Source: an uncultured Bacilli bacterium
GTDB lineage: Bacteria; Bacillota_I; Bacilli_A; RF39; UBA660
Reading direction: 5' to 3'
DNA: 26,654 nt
NCBI GenBank assembly: GCA_910583945.1
Contig: CAJTYF010000018.1
Span: forward strand, 1-26,654
Shown here: in pieces, positions 1 through 6,855 of the stretch
Numbering within the stretch: position 1 is the first letter of the stretch
How the letters are laid out: each line of letters opens with the position of its first letter
Program-made: the position numbers and the translations under genes
Notes under the pieces: generated by a model
Told to the model about the DNA's origin: nothing
The model's database searches: none
Seen by the model: only the letters and a program-made list of their open reading frames with translations

Positions 1-71
1 CTACAGATTACAATTGTCCTTATAAATATTGTCTAAAAAAGTGTTGACAATCCACTATTGACTTTTAATAG

Positions 72-352
72 TTAGCCTTTCATATATCCCATAAATTGTG
101 ATATATTAAGCGCAGGTGGAATTTTCAATAACATATGTATAAGATCTATACAGGCATTTGCTTCTATTATTTCCACTCCTTTGTACTCGCACAATCTTCT
201 CAAATACGTCCCTATGTCTCTTCTTAATTTTCCGTATATTGCTTTTCTTCTATATTTAGGAATGAATACTACATGATACATACAATTTCATTTTATATGG
301 ACAAGGAACTTTCATCTATATCTTTTCCTGACTTTATTTTTGTTTTTGACAT
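72..352 (-). pseudogene. IS200/IS605-type TnpA transposase remnant, inactivated
   Basis: TnpA of IS200/IS605 elements is an HUH/Y1 transposase that moves single-stranded DNA. The minus strand has a strong ribosome binding site (AAAGGAGG) before an ATG at 350-352, which encodes MSKTKIKSGKDIDESSLS. The frame then breaks near 290: restoring one base and reading TGA as TGG rejoins it to the conserved YHVVFIPKYRR block, followed by GVEIIEA and FMGYMKG. Three lesions are visible. There is the frameshift plus Trp-to-stop change near codon 20. The HUH motif, usually H-I-H-M, reads L-I-H-M, so the first metal-binding His is lost. Finally, a TAA directly follows MGYMKG, where the family normally continues for about 60 residues carrying the catalytic Tyr. 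No TnpB is visible. The family call is firm from motifs, and the gene cannot be functional. Confidence 0.85.
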
Positions 353-451
353 TTTTTCCTCCTTTTGATTTTTATTTGGTTGGCTGACCATTTTCATTAT
401 ATCAAAATGGAAAAAAATGCCGAAGCTACTACGCTACGGCTTTTACGATTC

Positions 452-476
452 ACACACGTACAACGTGTGTTTTTTT
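452..476 (+). terminator. Intrinsic terminator-like hairpin, plus strand
   Basis: This is a perfect 8-bp stem (ACACACGT/ACGTGTGT) with a 3-nt loop, followed at once by six or more Ts on the plus strand. It points away from the transposase reading direction, so it would end a transcript antisense to the element's leader. Confidence 0.55.
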
Positions 477-621
477 AGTTTGAAGATAACGGTTTTACCC
501 AGGAATTACGAGTCCGCGCTCCTTTAAAGGCGAGAGTAGATCTGATATCCCACATTCTCTACTAAGAGAAGCGTTATTTATTAAACAAGAAAAGAATTTA
601 AATTGAGATATAAATATAATA

Positions 622-660
622 AAAACTGATAAATAGAGCACTATCCTAAATATCAGTTTT
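622..660 (-). terminator. Terminator-like inverted repeat after the CAT-like gene
   Basis: The 10-bp perfect arms AAAACTGATA (622-631) and TATCAGTTTT (651-660) enclose a 19-nt loop. On the minus strand the distal arm runs into five Ts and then AT-rich DNA. It lies just after the stop of the acetyltransferase gene and probably ends the minus-strand ldh/CAT transcript. The stem is AT-rich and the loop long, so strength is uncertain. Confidence 0.5.
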
Positions 661-684
661 GAATTCATTACTTTTCTTCTTATT

Positions 685-1250
685 TTATAGGTTTATATTC
701 TCGATTAAATGTGTTAAAGAGTTTAGAAATTTACCAATATGTGATTCATCAACAAAGCCATGATGACTCATAATCATCAAGTTGGTATAAACACGATCCT
801 CTATAAATATAAATTTGTCCCAAATTAATTGAGGAATAGTGAGATCTTTTTCATAAGGGCTCACGACACTTGTAAAATTAAACCAAGGTTCACAAGAGAG
901 CCATACTACATCTTGTTGTTCTTTTTCCTCATAGTCACGTTTTAAAAATTTATCTTTTATTTTGACGTAGTCTTTTATAAAGGTTTCATAATCACTTTTA
1001 AAAGGAACGGTAAAGAACCCAATCGTTCCATCACTGTATTGCTCCGTATAACTGGGACTTATTTTATCGTACTTATAAAACTTATTTTCTTCATAACGGT
1101 ATTTAAATTCGTCGACCTCATTTAGAGCCAAGCATAAGTAAAAACCCATTGTAGCATAAATATGTTTTTTTCCTGACACAGTTTATAAATGTTTGTAATG
1201 TCTATTTTTGTTGTGACAAAACTAAAAGGATTGTCTTTTTTGTGAAACAT
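685..1250 (-). pseudogene. Chloramphenicol acetyltransferase-like protein, frameshifted
   Basis: This is a CAT-family (trimeric acyl-CoA-dependent) acetyltransferase. The main open frame (685-1179, possible GTG start) carries the central and C-terminal fold: YSDGTIGFFTVPF, LSCEPWFNFTSV and the active-site segment SHHGFVDESHIGKF. The family has HHxxxDG; His and Asp are kept but Gly is replaced by Glu. The missing N-terminus is in another frame: an ATG at 1248-1250 starts MFHKKDNPFSFVTTKIDITNIYKLCQEK, matching the family's TTxxDIT segment. The two frames meet at a run of seven A residues near 1163-1169; one extra A would join them. The frame upstream of 1250 also looks disturbed. Substrate is unknown, and distant CAT homologues do not necessarily act on chloramphenicol. 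It is either a pseudogene or a homopolymer sequencing error. Confidence 0.75.
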
Positions 1251-1277
1251 ATTAATACTTCTTGTTTATAAAAATTC

Positions 1278-2198
1278 TCAATTCGTTGTTTCATTAATCT
1301 CTCTCACCGCCTCTTTTATGATGTTGATGGATTGAATCAGTTTTTGTTTTTCTTCTTCATTTAAGGGAATAAATAATTTTTCTTGAACCCCATTTTTATT
1401 GACAATAGCTGGTGTTGAAATGCATACGTCGTTTTCTTTATCATAAGAGGAAACCGATAAAATCGAATTTTGGTCTTCTAATATGGCATTCGTAATACTC
1501 GTTAAACAAATGCCTATTCCATAAGCGGTGGCTCCTTTTTTCTTGATTATTTCATAGGCGGAGTTTCTTACTTCTTCTTCTATTTTTTCTAATTCTTCTT
1601 TATTTAGAAATTCATTTATATTTTTTAGACCAATTGATGCATTACTCCAAGGAATAAATTCAGAATCACCATGTTCACCAATGACATACGCTTCAATGTT
1701 ATTTGGGTTAACGTTCACTTTTTCACTTAATAAATAACGAAGTCTTGCAGTATCTAAAGTTGTCCCTGATCCAATTACTTTATTAGGGGTTGCCTTAGAA
1801 TATTTTAAGGTTAAGTAAGTCATCACATCTAATGGATTGGTTGCTACTAAATAGATGCCTTTAAAATTTGTTTTGGTAATATTATCAATAATGGATTTAA
1901 AGATGATACTATTTTTATGAATGAGATCCATTCTTGTTTCTCCTACTTCTTGATTGGCTCCTGCAGCTATGACAATAAGACTTGCATCTTCGCATTCTTC
2001 ATAATTTCCTACTCTTACTTTAATTTTACTGTTCGCAAATTCTGTACAATGATTTAGATCTAAAGCTTCTCCACTTGCTTTTTCAAAATTCCTATCTATT
2101 AAAACTAATTCTTTAACAAATGTTTTTTGATTGATTAAGGAATACGCATAGGCCATTCCCACATTTCCACAGCCAATTAAAACAACTTTATTTTTCAT
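1278..2198 (-). CDS. ldh: L-lactate dehydrogenase
   Basis: This cytosolic enzyme reduces pyruvate to L-lactate with NADH, regenerating NAD+ during fermentation. The 306-aa protein has the usual family length. The Rossmann motif GCGNVG is at residues 9-14, with the NAD-specific acidic residue D35. The substrate loop ANQEVGETR has Q83, the lactate (not malate) specificity residue, and R89. N121-P122 follow, then the DTARLR segment with D149 and R152, and the catalytic His176 in GEHGD. The start is set by an AAAGGAATG ribosome site a few bases upstream. The preceding NUDIX pseudogene ends 2 bases before the ATG, so the two were probably cotranscribed, with the CAT-like gene downstream. TGA is the stop codon, showing that UGA is not reassigned. 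It is the only clearly intact gene in the first 2.8 kb. Confidence 0.96.
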   Translation of the reverse strand: MKNKVVLIGCGNVGMAYAYSLINQKTFVKELVLIDRNFEKASGEALDLNHCTEFANSKIKVRVGNYEECEDASLIVIAAGANQEVGETRMDLIHKNSIIFKSIIDNITKTNFKGIYLVATNPLDVMTYLTLKYSKATPNKVIGSGTTLDTARLRYLLSEKVNVNPNNIEAYVIGEHGDSEFIPWSNASIGLKNINEFLNKEELEKIEEEVRNSAYEIIKKKGATAYGIGICLTSITNAILEDQNSILSVSSYDKENDVCISTPAIVNKNGVQEKLFIPLNEEEKQKLIQSINIIKEAVREINETTN

Positions 2199-2200
2199 TT

Positions 2201-2793
2201 TTAAATCATTCCTTTCTTTGATTCAATGTAACGATTAATTAAATCGGGGTCATTTTGATTTTTTGGTAAATTTGATAAGGGAAAAAATTTCATTTTTTTG
2301 GATTCTTCATCCCATTTAAGTTCCCCTGTGTATTTATTTGTATAATAGAGCATGGTGTTATTAATAACTACGTCTCCATTAGGATAACTGTTCTGTCTAG
2401 AAAGACCTGATACTGGAGCAATTAATTATAAATCACTTTCTAAAATATCGAGATTGGTTTCTTCTTTTGTTTCTCTTATGATAGTTTCTTCAAATCGTTC
2501 TCCTAAGTTTTGACATCCACCAGGTAAGCCCCATTTATCTCGGTCTGCTCGACTTTGTAATAATATTTCCCTTTTTCATTTTCTATTATAATGGCCGCAC
2601 CATCTTGTAATAAGACAAAGTCATGTTTTAAAGTACCCATACACATTCTTGTAAAAACGGGATAACCTATACTGTTTGCAAGTTCTATTTTTTCTTCTGT
2701 AGATAAACTTTTTATTAGCTCTATTAATTCTTCATAGGGAATTTCGTTTATTTCTCTTGAATTAAATTTTTGTACTTTAATATTGTAAGACAT
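2201..2793 (-). pseudogene. NUDIX hydrolase, broken by frameshift and nonsense codon
   Basis: NUDIX enzymes hydrolyse nucleoside diphosphates linked to another moiety. The first frame (2503-2793) starts MSYNIKVQKF behind AAAGGTGAGAAA and reaches FVLLQDGAAIIIENEKG, the segment before the NUDIX box. The box itself is in another frame: after WGLPGG comes GERFEETIIRETKEET, with the G-x5-E-x7-REUxEE pattern. The frame change lies near 2568-2574 at a short G/A run, where one missing base explains it. The shifted frame has an in-frame TAA after LDILESDL, then continues LIAPVSGLSRQNSYPNGD, KWDEESKKMKFFPL and NDPDLINRYIESKKG, stopping 2 bases before ldh. Two independent lesions make a true pseudogene likely. 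The helical N-terminus (YEELIELIKSLSTEEKIEL) resembles standalone NUDIX proteins of Firmicutes. Confidence 0.8.
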
Positions 2794-2846
2794 TTTCTCA
2801 CCTTTTTAGTTTCTTTCTATTTACTTTTTTTATTTAAATTATTGCA

Positions 2847-4145
2847 TTAATTTTTTGGAATCTCTTTTATTAATCTTCTAGCAGGGAAGTTATCTAAAGT
2901 ATATTCGCTTAAATTAAATAACAAAGTAGAAAATTCTTTTCTTTTTGCTTCTAAGTCTTTTCTCTCTTTTTCTTTTTTATTTTGACTTCTTTTTAATCTT
3001 TCTAATTCATTATCGACTCCAGCAATGCATTCATAAATAGAGGCATATTCTTTGAATCTTTTATATTCTTCTTTGTTCTTTGCTTTACGAATAATAGTTT
3101 CTGTTATTTCCTTATCTACCTCTCGCATGCCTTTTAAGCCACCTTCTAAATAATCGATATTATATTTAGTTGTAGCATTCATAGAAACTCTTGATTTATG
3201 AACTCTATCAGCAATTTTTCTTACTTTTTCCTCTGTTATTTCAAAGTTTTTTAATTTTAATAATTTATTGATTATATTTTCTATATATAGCATTTCTAAG
3301 ACTAAGAAATCATCATTTTCGCGAATAGATTTTGGAACTTGTAAATAAGTTTCGTTTTCATAAAGCGTTTTAAACGAACTCACTTGTTTTTCGTGAAATA
3401 CCATATATCCTACTGCAGAAATTCTTTTTTCATCTTGTTCTTTAAAATAATCCCAAAAACACAAATTAAAGTTTAACCCTATAAAAGTTAGATTTTCAAT
3501 TAATTCCAATTTTCCTTTACTAACTAAATGCTCAAATAATTGTTTTAAAGTATTTTTTCTATTTTTGTTTATTTCTTCGATAATTTCTTCTATTTTTGGT
3601 TGTTTCTCACAACACTTTGAAATGAAATCATAAAAATTAGTCCAATTATAGCATTGTAAAACCAAAATGAACATATCTGTTCTTTTTGATAGTTCAATAT
3701 TAGAAGTTAAAAATTGATAAGTAAAATCGGTTGATCTCGAAAAAACAGTATGAATTAAATTAAAATTAGAATATATTGGCTCACCTACCATACAATTTAA
3801 ATCCCTTATTGCCATACTTTCTTTAGAAGAACCTTTAAAAGAATTAAGTATTTCGTAACATTCTTCCACATTTTGAAACTTACACCTTATTCTTTCTTTT
3901 TGCTCCCATTTTATTTTATCTAAAAAATCACCAATATTCTCGGCTTTAAGAGAAACTGTCACTTCTTCATCTTCTAAGTCACTAATTACTTTTTCTACTA
4001 ATATCGTTCCAATGCTATCTTCGACTCTTTTACTTTCTACTAAATATTTATATAGTGCAAAAATATCATAAGTAGCATTTTCATTTTTTCTAAAAACCCT
4101 TATCTCTTCTTTTAAGCAACTTAATGTTAAATTTTGTTTTTCCAT
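2847..4145 (-). CDS. Uncharacterised 432-aa protein with charged C-terminal coiled coil
   Basis: I do not recognise this family. The start is placed at the ATG of MEKQNLTLSC because AAAGGAG sits six bases upstream; an ATG ten codons earlier has no such site. The protein looks soluble: there is no signal peptide or membrane segment. It is rich in Lys, Glu, Asn and Phe. Helical stretches fill the middle, and residues about 365-415 form a strongly charged helix (YKRFKEY, ELERLKRSQNKKEKERKDLEAKRKEF) that is probably a coiled coil. Scattered cysteines (a CC pair in ISKCCEKQ) form no obvious metal site. The NUDIX pseudogene lies 53 bases downstream on the same strand. No enzymatic motif is visible, so no function is proposed. 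Confidence 0.8.
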   Translation of the reverse strand: MEKQNLTLSCLKEEIRVFRKNENATYDIFALYKYLVESKRVEDSIGTILVEKVISDLEDEEVTVSLKAENIGDFLDKIKWEQKERIRCKFQNVEECYEILNSFKGSSKESMAIRDLNCMVGEPIYSNFNLIHTVFSRSTDFTYQFLTSNIELSKRTDMFILVLQCYNWTNFYDFISKCCEKQPKIEEIIEEINKNRKNTLKQLFEHLVSKGKLELIENLTFIGLNFNLCFWDYFKEQDEKRISAVGYMVFHEKQVSSFKTLYENETYLQVPKSIRENDDFLVLEMLYIENIINKLLKLKNFEITEEKVRKIADRVHKSRVSMNATTKYNIDYLEGGLKGMREVDKEITETIIRKAKNKEEYKRFKEYASIYECIAGVDNELERLKRSQNKKEKERKDLEAKRKEFSTLLFNLSEYTLDNFPARRLIKEIPKN

Positions 4146-4248
4146 AAATACTCCTTTATGAATTTTATTATACATTATAAATATTTTTTTACATAGTTTT
4201 TTTGTTTTTTTTCATTCTTTTAAAAGAAAATATAAATTTTCTTTTGAT

Positions 4249-5136
4249 TTAAAATAAAGACAGTTGTTCACTTTCTTTTCTTTCTTTTTTATATGTTTGG
4301 ATAATCTCAGTCATATCATATAAAATACCATATTTTTGGCATTCTTTTATAAATATTTTGTATATTTTTTTACTGTTTGGTATAGGACAATTGTATCTAT
4401 TTCCATAAAATTTCTGATATTTTTCTTTTAAACCAAAAAAGTGCTTATCTAATTTTTGAAAATAATAGTCTCTTTGATTTTCTCTTAAAGTCATGCTCAT
4501 AAAGGTATGAATGAATTTTGCACCATGCTCATAAGCAAGTTTGACTAATTCTTTTATATCCTCTTCTTTAGCTGTTAAAAAAGGCAAAACAGGATTCATC
4601 ATTATTCCTACGAAAATACCCTTATCACTCAGTTTTTTAATGGCTTCTAATCTTTTGGAAGTCATGCAAACATGAGGTTCTATTTTTTTAGATAGTTCAT
4701 CTTTTGGCGTAGTAATTGTAAATTTAACTATGACATTATTGTTTTCGTTTATCTTTTTTAATAAGTCTATATCCCTTAAAATCAAATCACTTTTTGTATC
4801 AATCGAAACACCAAATCCATATTTTAATATAAGTTTTAATGCCCCTCTTGTTTGCTCGTATTCTAGTTCTAAGGGATTATAGGGATCAGACATTGAACCG
4901 ATCCCTATGACTCCTTTTTCTTTTTTACCGGATAATTCTTTTTCTAAAATAAATAAAGCATTCTCTTTTCCTTTAACTGAATCAAAGTTTTCTATATGAT
5001 AACACTGACTTCTACTGTCACAATAGATACATCCATGGGAACACCCTCTGTATAAATTCATATTGTAATCGATGCCATACCAATCTTTACCATATTTTAC
5101 TTTTGTAAGAATGGTTTTTGCTTTTAGAAATTCCAT
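4249..5136 (-). CDS. Radical SAM protein of the SPL (spore photoproduct lyase-like) family
   Basis: This is a radical SAM protein of 295 aa. The cluster motif is C32-x3-C36-x2-C39 in RGCSHGCIYC, which binds the [4Fe-4S] cluster that cleaves S-adenosylmethionine. GIGSMSDPYNPLE and TRGALKLILKYGFGVSIDTKS are typical of the SplB/Rv2578c-like branch (COG1533). True spore photoproduct lyase repairs UV thymine dimers; most relatives have no known substrate. The protein ends in QLSLF, the consensus pentapeptide by which many repair proteins bind the DNA polymerase sliding clamp. The ATG directly abuts the TAA of the upstream acetyltransferase gene, with AAGGA as ribosome site, so it is the third gene of the TetR operon. 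A DNA repair or modification role is inference. The SPL family assignment is strong; identity as true SplB is not claimed. Confidence 0.85.
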   Translation of the reverse strand: MEFLKAKTILTKVKYGKDWYGIDYNMNLYRGCSHGCIYCDSRSQCYHIENFDSVKGKENALFILEKELSGKKEKGVIGIGSMSDPYNPLELEYEQTRGALKLILKYGFGVSIDTKSDLILRDIDLLKKINENNNVIVKFTITTPKDELSKKIEPHVCMTSKRLEAIKKLSDKGIFVGIMMNPVLPFLTAKEEDIKELVKLAYEHGAKFIHTFMSMTLRENQRDYYFQKLDKHFFGLKEKYQKFYGNRYNCPIPNSKKIYKIFIKECQKYGILYDMTEIIQTYKKERKESEQLSLF

Positions 5137-5883
5137 TTATTCCTTCATCAGTTTTTCAAAAGAATTAGCATTTAATATTGTATTTGAAATAAATTTTCCT
5201 TTATAGAAATTGGCCCAATTATTAAACACACAAGGAGCATTTTTGGCTTTTTCTAAAGTATCAATTTTAATAAAGTCTATTTTGATATCTTTTTCTTTTG
5301 CATATTCAGATAATTCTTTTACTTCGTATTCTACATAAGGACATTCGTTACTATAATAGATTGTAAAATTTTCATTATCTATTTTCATAGCTCGTGCCTT
5401 AGCACTAAATGAAGGGGTTTCACTTTTATCGAATTGTAATGCTAATAATTCGTAATCTCCAATAGCGTCGACTACTTTAAATCCATAATGAAGAAAAAAA
5501 TTCTTTTCTCCAATGAATGGTTTCTTTTTTTTAGAAGTTAGGGTACATATTCCACTCATGCTTTTTTCTTTTGCATCTTTTATTGCGTATTCTAATAGTT
5601 CATTAGCTATGCCTTTGCCTTTAAAACTTCCAGCCACCCATAGACAATAAATGTATTCATAATTTTTTCCATTTATAGGTACCCAAGCGGTTTCGATGGG
5701 TTCATATTCTATAAAAGTCTTACCTCTAGCATTTAGTTTTCTAAATACATGCCCATCACTCAGTTTATTTTTAATCCATTCTTTTTTACAGTCAACGCCA
5801 TTTTGATGTTTTTTATCTCCGATTGCACAACAAATGTGTTCTTTTTCAATATTTTCTAATGTTAAGTTAATGTAATCGTTCAT
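5137..5883 (-). CDS. GNAT N-acetyltransferase with C-terminal YoaP-like domain
   Basis: This is a two-domain protein of 248 aa resembling Bacillus subtilis YoaP. Residues about 1-150 form a GNAT fold: YIYCLWVAGSFKGKGIANELL contains the acetyl-CoA pyrophosphate loop (FKGKGIA, residues 87-93), and HYGFKVVD is the usual GNAT end motif. Residues about 170-245 match the YoaP extension, a thioredoxin-like unit: FTIYYSNECPYVEYEVKEL, then IDFIKIDTLEKAKNAPCVF and ANFYKGKFISN. The acceptor substrate is unknown. The gene starts one base after the TetR stop, with its ribosome site (AAGGAG) inside the end of tetR, and its own stop touches the ATG of the radical SAM gene. Translation of the three genes is therefore tightly coupled. 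Confidence 0.85.
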   Translation of the reverse strand: MNDYINLTLENIEKEHICCAIGDKKHQNGVDCKKEWIKNKLSDGHVFRKLNARGKTFIEYEPIETAWVPINGKNYEYIYCLWVAGSFKGKGIANELLEYAIKDAKEKSMSGICTLTSKKKKPFIGEKNFFLHYGFKVVDAIGDYELLALQFDKSETPSFSAKARAMKIDNENFTIYYSNECPYVEYEVKELSEYAKEKDIKIDFIKIDTLEKAKNAPCVFNNWANFYKGKFISNTILNANSFEKLMKE

Positions 5884-5884
5884 T

Positions 5885-6454
5885 TTATTTTACTCCTTCT
5901 AATGATTTAATACCATTAATTATAATTTCTAGCGAAAGCTCAAAACTCTCTTTTATTGATATGGAATTTCCAAAAGCATTATTGTTGACTAGTAAAGAAA
6001 AACCTTCTAAAAAGCTTCTAAGTGTTCTTATTAGATGATGGATGTTCTCTTCGTTTATTCTTAAAGAAGATAAGATTTTAAATAAGGCTTCAAATAATTT
6101 TTTGGTGGAGTTTTGGGCTTCTGGACTCTCATATTTGTTGTACCATAGCATAGCATTAAAAACCCCTTGATTCGATATAGCGTAGTTATAAAATGCATAA
6201 CACATATTTTTTAAAGCTTCGTATCCTGATACACCTACTGCCGATTCAAGCATTTTTTCTTCTATTTGCTTCCACCCATAAATCATTAATTTGACTTTTA
6301 TGTCTTCCAAACTAGAAATATGATTATATAAAGATGGTGATTTAATCTTTAACTCTTCAGCAATTTGTTTTAATGTAAGGTTACTTAAACCTATTTTATT
6401 AGCAATCTTTGCGGCCATTTCAATTACTTGCTCATTTTTAATATTTTTAGGCAT
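5885..6454 (-). CDS. TetR/AcrR-family transcriptional regulator (WHG-type C-terminal domain)
   Basis: This is a 189-aa repressor-type regulator. The N-terminal helix-turn-helix spans residues about 23-50: LTLKQIAEELKIKSPSLYNHISSLEDIK, with the SLYNH recognition-helix pattern. The rest is the ligand-binding domain; GYEALKNMCYAFYNYAISNQGVFNAMLW fits the WHG (TetR_C_33) subclass. The start is fixed by GGAGGAAAT next to the ATG. It heads an operon with the YoaP-like acetyltransferase and the SPL-family radical SAM gene. Its promoter carries a perfect 7+7 bp inverted repeat within the spacer, so autorepression released by a ligand or damage product is likely. The inducer cannot be read from sequence. 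Confidence 0.9.
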   Translation of the reverse strand: MPKNIKNEQVIEMAAKIANKIGLSNLTLKQIAEELKIKSPSLYNHISSLEDIKVKLMIYGWKQIEEKMLESAVGVSGYEALKNMCYAFYNYAISNQGVFNAMLWYNKYESPEAQNSTKKLFEALFKILSSLRINEENIHHLIRTLRSFLEGFSLLVNNNAFGNSISIKESFELSLEIIINGIKSLEGVK

Positions 6455-6479
6455 ATTTCCTCCAACTAATCACACATAC

Positions 6480-6509
6480 ATTATAACTAATCGAATTAGT
6501 TTTTGTCAA
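6480..6509 (-). promoter_or_regulatory. Sigma-A promoter of the TetR operon
   Basis: Consensus -35 TTGACA (6504-6509) and consensus -10 TATAAT (6480-6485) are separated by 18 bp on the minus strand. The predicted transcript starts around 6473, giving a leader of only about 20 nt before tetR. The spacer is occupied by the palindromic operator. Confidence 0.85.
6485..6501. promoter_or_regulatory. Palindromic operator in the TetR promoter spacer
   Basis: AACTAAT-CGA-ATTAGTT is a perfect 7+7 bp inverted repeat with a 3-bp centre lying between the -35 and -10 boxes. A further AACTAAT half-site lies at 6464-6470, near the ribosome site. A repressor bound here would block polymerase directly, so it is the best candidate binding site for the TetR protein encoded immediately downstream. 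Confidence 0.75.
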
Positions 6510-6516
6510 TATTGTC

Positions 6517-6540
6517 ATAAAAAAATAGCTTTGTGCTATT
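6517..6540 (-). terminator. Intrinsic terminator before the TetR promoter
   Basis: On the minus strand the stem AATAGC/GCTATT (6-bp arms, 5-nt loop) is followed by a run of seven Ts. It closes the minus-strand transcript that passes through the NUDIX-like fragment and insulates it from the TetR promoter that begins a few bases further on. Confidence 0.75.
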
Positions 6541-6555
6541 AAGTTCTTTTATTTC

Positions 6556-6759
6556 TTAAATTAAATTTAAGTCATTTAACATTTGTTTATGGTCATAGGC
6601 TAAAGTCATTTCTTTTATTTCTTCAGGTTTAAACCATTTTACTTCATCACATTCACTTACTGGAGTTGGGATACCACTCATTATTTCACAAAAATGCGGT
6701 AAGCAATGTTTTAGGGGATGTCTGCCAATTAATTTTAATATTGCAATTTCTACGCTTAT
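6556..6759 (-). pseudogene. C-terminal fragment of a NUDIX-like hydrolase
   Basis: An open frame of about 67 codons with no credible start ends at TAA 6556-6558. It reads VEIAILKLIGRHPLKHC, LPHFCEIMSGIPTP, SECDEVKWFKPEEIKEMTL and AYDHKQML. This matches the C-terminal end of NUDIX hydrolases, where an E-x-x-E-V-x-W-F-x-P-E-E-I stretch is typical. The NUDIX box is absent, and the frame is closed upstream by TAA at 6760-6762. A different frame from an ATG near 6834 (MRIFLITIIVYANK) overlaps it but matches nothing I know. With the terminator directly after its stop, this looks like the remnant of a once complete gene. The remaining bases between 6760 and 6855 show no other feature. Confidence 0.5.
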
Positions 6760-6855
6760 TTATTTCTTTAGCACATTTTTCTGTTTCTATTTTATTTGCA
6801 TAAACAATTATTGTGATTAAAAATATTCTCATTACATAATATTAGTCGTTCATAT

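Larger units (their letters stand above)
353..684. other. Hairpin-rich non-coding stretch upstream of the IS200 remnant
   Basis: No gene is visible in these roughly 330 bases, but they are unusually structured. Four inverted repeats lie between 419 and 570: gccgaagc/gctacggc (419-426 with 433-440, one mismatch), ACACACGT/ACGTGTGT (452-459 with 463-470) followed by a T run, the palindrome CCTTTAAAGG (521-530), and TTCTCT/AGAGAA (555-560 with 565-570). The stretch is also richer in G+C than its surroundings. IS200 elements are known to carry a long structured leader with an antisense RNA, so the left end and leader of the element is the simplest reading. The ACACACGT hairpin with its T run would act as a terminator for plus-strand (antisense) transcription. 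Confidence 0.5.

Noticed and set aside
419..570. CRISPR array or omega-RNA guide scaffold
   Set aside because: The repeats are inverted, not direct with regular spacers, and no cas or TnpB gene is present. The hairpins lie on the upstream side of tnpA, whereas the guide RNA of TnpB systems derives from the other end of the element.
685..1179. Chloramphenicol resistance gene (cat) call
   Set aside because: The gene is frameshifted, the HHxxxDG motif is altered, and many CAT-like relatives have no effect on chloramphenicol. Only family membership can be supported.
4222..4245. Inverted repeat AAAAGAAAA/TTTTCTTTT after the radical SAM gene as a terminator
   Set aside because: The stem is purely purine against pyrimidine and almost all A-T, and no T run follows on the minus strand. 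In DNA this AT-rich such a repeat is easily met by chance.
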